Shown here piece by piece: positions 4,397-9,941 of a DNA stretch of 9,941 nucleotides. Positions within the stretch are counted from its first letter, which is position 1, and each line of letters opens with the position of its first letter. This DNA comes from JAAYBY01 sp964465385 (GTDB lineage: Bacteria > Bacillota > Clostridia > Saccharofermentanales > UBA5734): positions 1 to 9,941 of the forward strand of contig CAYXIM010000066.1 of assembly GCA_964465385.1 (NCBI GenBank), given 5' to 3'. Position numbers and translations under genes: made by a program. Below the pieces are notes generated by a model that saw only the letters and a list, made by a program, of their open reading frames with translations, was not told the DNA's origin and did no database searches.

Positions 4397-6853
4397 GCGA
4401 CCTGCAAGACCGGGCCTTGACGGTCGGTGTTCGTGCCCTGGCTGAAACCGTCCACCGCAGCGGCGGCCTGGCGGGACCAGTCTACGGGGGTGTGTCTGCC
4501 GCCCAAGGCAACCGCCTGCACCGCCTTTTTGCCCAACACGTGACCCAGGCCCACCCAGGCCAGGCTGTGGCCACAGAAGTGCCCCTGGAAACGGTTGTGG
4601 TGCTGGGTGACCTTCAGCTGACCGTTCGGGGTCGTTGCGATGCCCTGGTGCGCGAGCAGGGCCGCCTGATCCTCTACGAAGCCAAATCTTACACCGGTCC
4701 TGAACAGGCACTGCCGCCGCAAGGCGATCCCCTGCACTGGGCCCAGTCCCTGCTTTATGGCCACCTGCTGCTGCTGCAGGAAGACCAGGCTGACCTGGAC
4801 GTGGTCTTGTCTTACCTGCCTGACAATGGTCACAAGATGCGCTGCATCAAACGGACGGCCACGCGCCCTCAACTGGCTGCTTTTTTTCTGGACACCTGCC
4901 AAAGCTACCTGGATCGGGTGGCCGATGTCCTGGGCAAGGCCGGCCACAGGCTCTTATCCGGCCGGACGCTGCCTTTCCCCTACCCCGCTTTACGTGATGG
5001 TCAGAAAAGCTTCATGCAGGCTGTGGTCGGCGCGGTCCGCGGCCGTGAGGCCCTCTTCGTCTGTGCCCCGACCGGTATTGGAAAAACCATGGCCGCCCTC
5101 TATCCAGCGGTCAAGGCCCTGGCCAACAGGCTGACCGACCAGGTGTTTTACCTGACACACATGACCTCCGCCCGCCTGGTGGCCGCCCAAGCCCTGTCCC
5201 TGATGCACAGCCAGGGCCTGCTCATGAAAGGGGTGGTCCTTTACGCCAAGGAACGGCTCTGCCTGGCACCTGCGTTTTTTTGCGACCCGCGCACCTGCCC
5301 CTATGGCCAGTCCTATTACGACCACCTGCCCCAGGCGCTTCAAAGCCTCTTTCCCCTGCTTTTGGTCGGCCGGGAGGACATCCTCGAGGCTGCACGCCGG
5401 CATCAGGTCTGCCCTTTTGAGCTGTCCTTGGATTTCGCGGTCTTTTGCGACGTGGTGATCTGTGATTACAACTATGCCTTTGACCCCCGGGCCCGCCTGC
5501 NNNNNNNNNNACCAGGAACAAACGGGCCACCTCCTGCTGGTCGATGAGGCCCACAACCTGCCGGATCGCTCCCGAGGCATGTTCAGCGCCCAGCTGTCTG
5601 AAAAAACCCTCCAGGATCTGCTGGGGCTGCTGGAACAGCACGGAACGTCCCTGGCCGAAGACTGCCGCGCCCTGCTGGCTTTGCTGGCTTCGGTTAAAAC
5701 AGCCCTGGCTGCTGATCAGGCGGCCCTGGACCTGCTGGGTGATGGGGTTGACCCTTCTGCCATCATGCGCGACCAGGCCTTTCGAGCCATGAGACAAAAA
5801 CCCGACAAGCTGGTGCGTCAGCTGCTGGCCTTCAACGCCGCCTGCTACCTCTTTTTGGATAACCGGCCGGATCTGCCGGGCCGGCACCTGCTGTTGAACG
5901 CCTCGTTTGAGCTGGTGTTTTTTTGCCGGATCGCCCAGGAGCAGTTTGATGACACCTACGTGACCACCCTGCGCCTGCAAAAGGACCAGCAGCTGACGGT
6001 CGATCTGCTGTGTCTGGACGCCTCGCAACCCCTGGCTGAAACCTACCTTCAGCGCCATGCGGCGGTCTTTTTTTCAGCAACCTTGTCACCCATGGCCTAT
6101 TACCAGCGCCTGATCGCCGGACAAAACCCGGGAGATGTGCTTGCCGACCTGGTCCTGTCCTCCCCCTTCCCGCCTGAAAACCTCCTGCTGCTGGTCTGCA
6201 CCAGCTTGTCCACCCGCTACCGGGACCGCAGCCAGACGGTCCAGGCCGTTGTGGCCCTGGTTCAGGCAGCCACCCGGCATAAAACGGGCAATTACCTTGT
6301 CTTTGTCCCGTCCCATGCCTACTTGAAGCTGGTGCGCCTGGTCTTGTCCGCAACGCCTGATCCAATCGGCTGCGACCTGATCTTCCAGGCGCCAAGCATG
6401 ACCGAGCCCCAGCGGCAGGCCTTCCTCCAGCGTTTTGAGCGTTACGGGGAAAAAACCCTGCTGGCCTTCGCGGTCATGGGCGGTATTTTTTCTGAAGGGA
6501 TTGATTTGGCTGGCGAACAATGCTGCGGGGTGGTCATCGTCGGCGTGGGCCTGCCGCAAATCAGCCCAGAACGGGAAATCATGAAACAGTACTTTGGCCA
6601 GAGCCAGGCCAACGGCTACCCCTATGCCTACCTGTATCCGGGTTTTAACAAGGTCCAGCAGGCTGCCGGCCGCTTGATCCGAAGCGAAGCGGACCGTGGT
6701 TTTGTCCTCTTGATCGACGACCGTTACGGCACCCCGGTCTACCGCTCTCTTTTTCCACACGACTGGCAACCCATGGCGGTTGACAGCCCCGATCAGGTCA
6801 GTGAGGCGGTCCAGTTGTTCTGGAGCCCTGAAGGCTGCGTGCCTTCACAGTGA
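4393..6853 (+). CDS. PD-(D/E)XK nuclease fused to XPD/Rad3/DinG-type Fe-S DNA helicase, interrupted by an assembly gap
   Basis: A predicted ATP-dependent DNA helicase with an N-terminal nuclease, at least 815 residues. Nuclease part (about 1-190): RLHR (41-44), E62, GRCD (80-83), EAK (96-98) and Q118-x3-Y122, the RecB/Cas4 pattern of D, E-x-K and QxxxY. Helicase part: motif I APTGIGKT (225-232); four cysteines C290, C297, C302 and C340, spaced as in the XPD Fe-S domain; DEAH (nt 5543-5554) just after the gap; FFSATLSP (about nt 6070-6093); GGIFSEGIDL (motif V, about nt 6480-6509); and QAAGRLIR (motif VI, about nt 6657-6680). The start is GTG 4393, overlapping the leader ORF stop; no other in-frame start fits. 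The frame change across the N run is a placeholder artefact, not a mutation. I recall this two-domain protein as common in Clostridia, annotated only as ATP-dependent helicase or DinG-like. A DNA repair or end-processing role is inferred. The gene meets recO tail to tail. Confidence 0.88.
5501..5510. other. Assembly gap (10 N) inside the nuclease-helicase gene
   Basis: Ten N bases just before the DEAH box. For the flanking frames to join, the true missing length must be a multiple of 3, so it is not 10. Relatives, as I recall them, have roughly ten residues between the conserved DYNY-x-FDP segment and the DEAH strand, which suggests a short loss. Confidence 0.95.
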
Positions 6854-7603
6854 AAAGGCCTGCAGGTCATCGAGCATGGACAGGCGGCTGTAGTGCTTTT
6901 CCATCTGCTGCTGCAGCCAGCCCGCTGACAAGGCCAGAAAGGCCTGCCGCGACGGTTCTTGCAAACCGAAACCAAAGAGCTGGCCCAGGGGGGCGTTAAT
7001 GACATGCCGCAGGGCCCGGACCAGGGTCTGGTCAAGCTGTTGGCGATCGTAAGCCCGGTCCAGGCAGCGGCTGTTGCGGCAGACCAGGCCTCCCGCCCGG
7101 TGACTGAAAGCAGCCGGCGGGGTCAGGCTGGTCTGGCAAAAAACACAACGGTCCAGATGAGGGGTGAAGCCGATCAGGGTCAGGAGCCTGAGCTGTGCCG
7201 CATGAACCACCAGCAGGGGGTCATCCTCTGCTTCCAAGGCATAGAGGCTGTAGGCCAGCAGCTGGTAGACGGCCGGCTGGGGGCCATCATCGCGGGTGGC
7301 GTCTACAAACACATCCGCCAGGTGGCTTGCGCACACCAGCCGGGTCAGGTCGGCCTGCAGCTTGGAAAATGCGTGAATCAACCCCGAGGCCCTGAGCTGG
7401 AAGCGCTGCTTGCTTTCAAAGAGGTCGAAGGAGGCCAGGGCGAAGAGCTGGGTTGTGATCAAGTGGGGGCTTTTGTTGCGGCGTGCGCCACGGACCGAAA
7501 CCGTGATCAGACCTTTGTGCTCGGTCAACACATCAATGATCCGGTCGCTTTCGCCAACCGGCACAACCCGCAAGACAAAGCCTTTGGTCTTGACCGGTCC
7601 CAT
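6845..7603 (-). CDS. recO: DNA repair protein RecO
   Basis: A 252-residue recombination mediator of the RecFOR pathway. It binds single-stranded DNA and SSB, and with RecR loads RecA on gaps. The N-terminal OB-fold begins KTKGFVLR (5-12), with the usual V-x-GESDRI-x-D pattern (16-24) and the KGL-x-T-V-x-V-RGARR segment (30-42). The zinc site is present, C153-x2-C156 and C175-x4-C180, as in many Firmicutes RecO proteins. Length is normal. The ATG overlaps the era stop by one base (TGATG) and no good ribosome site precedes it, so it depends on coupling to era. Its last codons overlap the end of the convergent nuclease-helicase gene by 9 nt, with no terminator between them. It is the last gene of the pgpH-ybeY-era-recO cluster. 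Confidence 0.95.
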   Translation of the reverse strand: MGPVKTKGFVLRVVPVGESDRIIDVLTEHKGLITVSVRGARRNKSPHLITTQLFALASFDLFESKQRFQLRASGLIHAFSKLQADLTRLVCASHLADVFVDATRDDGPQPAVYQLLAYSLYALEAEDDPLLVVHAAQLRLLTLIGFTPHLDRCVFCQTSLTPPAAFSHRAGGLVCRNSRCLDRAYDRQQLDQTLVRALRHVINAPLGQLFGFGLQEPSRQAFLALSAGWLQQQMEKHYSRLSMLDDLQAFSL

Positions 7604-8538
7604 CAGATGGATCGGGCCTCAAAACCCAGCTGGCGCAAGAGGTCCTGGCGGTTACGCCAGCCTTCCCTGACTTTAACAAACAGATCCAGGTAGCAGGGAC
7701 AGCCCAGGAGGTCTTCGATTTGCAAGCGGGCCTGGGTGCCGATTTTTTTAAGCATGGCGCCGGATTGGCCGATCAAGATGCCCTTGTGGGTTTCCCGCTC
7801 GCAGTATATGGTGGCATCGATCAACACCATGTCCCGTTCAGGCTCTCCCCGCTCCTCAAAGGATTCAATGCTGACCGCCACACCATGGGGGATCTCCTCA
7901 TGGGTCAAGAGCAGGATTTGCTCGCGGATCAGTTCTTCAGCCAGCATGCGCTCGGTTTGGTCGGTCAGGCTGTCAAGCGGGAAATAACGCGGCCCCAGGG
8001 GCAGGGCGTGTTTGATTTCTCCCAGCAAGACAGGCAGGCCGTCACCACTTTTGGCAGACAGGGGGATCAGGGCCAGAAAGGGGTAGGCATCATGGTAACG
8101 GGCCATGAGGGGCAAGAGGTTTTCCTTGGCCAGCTGGTCAATTTTGTTGAGGACCAGCAAGACCGGCTTTTGCATCCGTTTGAGGGTTTCGAGCAGCTCC
8201 AGCTCCCGCCGGGGCAAAGCCGGCCGTCGGGCCCGGTCAGCGGCGGCCGCATCTGTGATCATGACCACCAGGTCGCTGTCGGACAAGGCCGACAGGACGC
8301 GCCCGGATAAATAGCGGTCCAGCTTGTTTTTGGGCTGGTTGTAACCCGGGGTGTCCAGAAAAATGATCTGGCTGTCGGTATCATCGATGATGGCCCGCAC
8401 GATCTGGCGCGTGGTTTGTGGCTTGGGCGAGGTGATAGCCAGGTGCATGCCGGCAAGTTGGTTAAGCAAGGTTGATTTGCCTGCGTTGGGCAGGCCGACC
8501 AGGCTGACAAAGCCGGATCGTACAGGGGTCTGGTCCAT
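7603..8538 (-). CDS. era: GTPase Era
   Basis: A 311-residue essential GTPase that binds the 3' end of 16S rRNA and acts in 30S subunit assembly, peripherally at the membrane. G motifs: G1 GLPNAGKS (15-22), switch PQTTR (40-44), G3 DTPG (62-65), G4 NKID (131-134) and G5 SAK (161-163). The C-terminal KH domain is marked by GILIGQSG (253-260) followed by KKIG (264-267). G1 has Leu and Ala where most Era proteins have Arg or Lys and Val, a mild variation. AGGAGA lies 6 nt before the start at 8538. The start overlaps the ybeY stop by one base (TAATG), and its own stop overlaps recO as TGATG. YbeY and Era both act in 16S rRNA maturation, consistent with co-expression. Confidence 0.97.
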   Translation of the reverse strand: MDQTPVRSGFVSLVGLPNAGKSTLLNQLAGMHLAITSPKPQTTRQIVRAIIDDTDSQIIFLDTPGYNQPKNKLDRYLSGRVLSALSDSDLVVMITDAAAADRARRPALPRRELELLETLKRMQKPVLLVLNKIDQLAKENLLPLMARYHDAYPFLALIPLSAKSGDGLPVLLGEIKHALPLGPRYFPLDSLTDQTERMLAEELIREQILLLTHEEIPHGVAVSIESFEERGEPERDMVLIDATIYCERETHKGILIGQSGAMLKKIGTQARLQIEDLLGCPCYLDLFVKVREGWRNRQDLLRQLGFEARSI

Positions 8539-9101
8539 TAGGCATCTCCTTTGGGCAGCGGGTCATGGGGCTTGAAGCCCATGGCCGCTTTCATGCGTGC
8601 TTGAAGCTGGCGCATGGCCGCTTCTCGGTCTGCTTGCTCGTGGTCAAAACCCAGCAGGTGTAAAAACCCATGGCCTGCCAGGAAGGCGAGTTCTTCTTCA
8701 AAGCTGTGGCCGTAACGGTCGGCCTGTGTGCGTGCCCTGTTCGGGCAGATGAGCAAGTCTCCCAGGGGCAGACGGCGGGGCCTGCCCGGTTCAAAGTCCT
8801 GGGGGCCCAGCGGCTGCAACAGCTGGCCGTCACGCAAGGCAAGGAGCGGAAAAGACAAGACATCGGTGGTCCGGTCCACCCCCCGTGTTTGCTGGTTGAT
8901 GTGCCGCATGAGGCGTGGCCCGGTTAACAGGACCGTCAGCTGCAGGACGCTTTCTCGCTTTGCCTGCCACAGGCTTTGTTGGCCGGCGTAGGCAGGGTCT
9001 GCTGCCAGGAGGTCGTTCAGATGCGTCAGGGCCGATCGAATGACCGGGTAAAGGGGCCGCACGGGCAGGCTAGACTGCCGGTTTTGGAAGGCGATGATCA
9101 T
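8538..9101 (-). CDS. ybeY: Endoribonuclease YbeY (16S rRNA maturation factor)
   Basis: A 187-residue zinc-dependent single-strand endoribonuclease involved in 16S rRNA 3' end maturation and 70S quality control. The UPF0054 signature is complete: H144, H148 and H154 in the HGFLHLLGFDH stretch (144-154) are the zinc ligands. TDVLSFP (79-85) and GDLLICP (114-120) are the other conserved strands. It is somewhat longer than the usual 150-170 residues, with added length in the region before residue 60 and around 86-112. ATG 9101 lies inside the end of pgpH (32-nt overlap), with only a weak, distant GGGTGA upstream, so it is probably translated by coupling. Its stop overlaps the era ATG. Confidence 0.95.
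   Translation of the reverse strand: MIIAFQNRQSSLPVRPLYPVIRSALTHLNDLLAADPAYAGQQSLWQAKRESVLQLTVLLTGPRLMRHINQQTRGVDRTTDVLSFPLLALRDGQLLQPLGPQDFEPGRPRRLPLGDLLICPNRARTQADRYGHSFEEELAFLAGHGFLHLLGFDHEQADREAAMRQLQARMKAAMGFKPHDPLPKGDA
8545..8550 (-). promoter_or_regulatory. Ribosome binding site of era
   Basis: AGGAGA on the minus strand inside the end of ybeY, 6 nt before the era ATG. It gives era its own strong initiation despite the TAATG junction. Confidence 0.75.
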
Positions 9102-9941
9102 CCGGGTACTTCACCCTTTCATGGAAATGGCCGGTGTACACCTGCAAGAAAGCGGCAACCATCCGCTCCACATCTTCAAAAGACAGGCCGGAGGCCACCA
9201 GCTGGTCCTGCTCGTTCTTGGTCTTGATGACGCGCCTGATCAGGTGCTCGGCCCCATCCAGGGAACTGGTCCCGGTGGATTTCATGGCCGCTTCAACCGA
9301 ATCAGCCAGCATGACGATGGCGGATTCCCGGCTGCTGGGCAACACCCCCGGGTAGCGGTAGATGTCAGGGTCAGGCTCGGGCAAGCCCTGCTCCCGGGCC
9401 AAATCCTGGGCCTTGCGCCAAAAATAAATCAATTCGGTGGTCCCGTGGTGCTCGCGCACCATATCCAGAACCGGCTTGGGCAGGCGGTAGCGGCGTCCGA
9501 TCCGCATGCCGGCTTCCGCATGGTTGAGGATAATGCGGGCGCTTTGTTCGGGCGGCAACTGATCATGGGGGTTGGCCCCTTCCTGGTTTTCGGTGAACAT
9601 AACCGGCTCTTCAAGCTTGCCGATGTCGTGGTAGTAGGCCCCCACGCGTGCCAGCAGGGCGTCCGCCCCGATGGCCACAGCCGCTGAATCGGCCAGGTTG
9701 GCCACCATCATGCTGTGCTGGGAGGTGCCGGGTGCCTCTACAAAGAGGCGGCGCAAAAGGGGGTGCCCGGGCTGGGACAGTTCAATCAGGCGCATGGGTG
9801 AGACCACATTGAAGAGCATCTCGAACAAGGGCATCATGCCGATGGCGGCGATAACCGACAGGGCGCCGCTGGCGGCGGCGGTGCCACTGTTGATGACGAT
9901 CTCGGACCAGCCGGCTTTCTGCATGAGGCTGAAGGCAAAGG
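9070..9941 (-). CDS. pgpH: Cyclic-di-AMP phosphodiesterase PgpH (7TMR-HD family, YqfF), C-terminal part
   Basis: The C-terminal 290 or so residues of a membrane HD-domain phosphodiesterase that hydrolyses c-di-AMP; its 5' part lies beyond the right edge. The frame is open to 9941, so the ATG at 9924 is internal. Counting from that Met: the last membrane helices occupy about 13-45, then EAPGTSQHS (63-71, first metal His H70), the HD pair H99-D100 followed by IGKL, ENQEGANPHDQL (112-123), H135, HHGTT (159-163), RYPGVLP (190-196) and LADSVEA (206-212, D208). These are all the metal-binding positions of the family. It comes first in this part of the cluster and overlaps ybeY by 32 nt. The neighbourhood matches the usual Firmicutes order. 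Whether the extracellular 7TMR domain is present cannot be seen. Confidence 0.93.
   Translation of the reverse strand, partial: FAFSLMQKAGWSEIVINSGTAAASGALSVIAAIGMMPLFEMLFNVVSPMRLIELSQPGHPLLRRLFVEAPGTSQHSMMVANLADSAAVAIGADALLARVGAYYHDIGKLEEPVMFTENQEGANPHDQLPPEQSARIILNHAEAGMRIGRRYRLPKPVLDMVREHHGTTELIYFWRKAQDLAREQGLPEPDPDIYRYPGVLPSSRESAIVMLADSVEAAMKSTGTSSLDGAEHLIRRVIKTKNEQDQLVASGLSFEDVERMVAAFLQVYTGHFHERVKYPDDHRLPKPAV

Noticed and set aside
4393..4700. Cas4 and hence a CRISPR-Cas adaptation locus
   Set aside because: The nuclease fold is Cas4-like only in its RecB core. It lacks the Cas4 cysteines, is fused to a helicase, and no repeat-spacer array or other cas gene is present.
4345..4947. A 200-codon minus-strand reading frame opposite the nuclease domain and its leader
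   Set aside because: Gln/Gly/Val-rich shadow with no family resemblance or supporting ribosome site.
5495..5515. A frameshifted pseudogene of the helicase
   Set aside because: The frame change coincides exactly with the 10-N placeholder, and both halves keep all conserved motifs.
5222..6769. Minus-strand reading frames antisense to the nuclease-helicase
   Set aside because: They cross or flank the N run, have shadow-like composition and oppose a gene with all helicase motifs.
6841..6860. Inverted repeat at the recO/helicase junction as a terminator
   Set aside because: TTCAC and GTGAA around a single base cannot form a stable hairpin loop, and no U run follows.
6959..7693. A 244-codon plus-strand reading frame antisense to recO
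   Set aside because: No ribosome site or recognisable family. Third-position GC bias of recO keeps the opposite frame open.
7720..8310. A plus-strand reading frame antisense to era
   Set aside because: Composition rich in Gln and Gly, typical of reverse-complement shadows. Era on the other strand is certain.

Overview
The window looks like a chromosomal stretch from a GC-rich member of the Clostridia (Bacillota); I cannot name the family. The signs are CCA-encoding tRNAs, strong AGGAGG ribosome binding sites, the pgpH-ybeY-era-recO gene order, a clostridial-type MurD motif, and a nuclease plus Fe-S helicase protein that I recall mainly from Clostridia. Two runs of exactly 10 N (443-452 and 5501-5510) are assembly placeholders, so this is a draft or metagenome scaffold. 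Each falls inside a gene that otherwise reads through intact.

Layout. Positions 1-1108 (+) hold a polytopic membrane protein resembling the putative manganese/heavy-metal exporters (ArsP_2-like), in DNA less GC-rich than the rest. A consensus promoter (1193-1222) then drives a tRNA(CAU)-tRNA-Tyr(GUA) pair, which ends in a terminator at 1441-1469. That terminator can also serve the converging murD operon. Positions 3941-1468 (-) are murD, a small nitroreductase and a MutT-like Nudix hydrolase, in a tight operon whose last two genes overlap as ATGA. The murD promoter interleaves with a probable promoter for the divergent tRNA-Leu(CAG) at 4033-4119 (+), which has its own terminator.

After about 185 bp of intergenic DNA, a 14-codon leader reading frame with the best ribosome binding site of the locus runs by a GTGA overlap into a large (+) gene. 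That gene (4393-6853) fuses an N-terminal PD-(D/E)XK (RecB/Cas4-like) nuclease to an XPD/Rad3/DinG-type Fe-S helicase. It meets the end of recO tail to tail, with a 9-nt overlap. From there to the right edge the minus strand carries pgpH (5' end off the window), ybeY, era and recO, each overlapping the next, with no dgkA or cdd between ybeY and era.

Functionally this is mostly housekeeping: cell-wall precursor synthesis (MurD), translation and ribosome maturation (tRNAs, YbeY, Era), c-di-AMP turnover (PgpH), DNA repair (RecO and the nuclease-helicase) and nucleotide or redox upkeep (Nudix, nitroreductase). The least understood items are the nuclease-helicase with its coupled leader ORF and the divergent transporter. 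I see no CRISPR array, phage, insertion sequence or obvious new multi-gene system.
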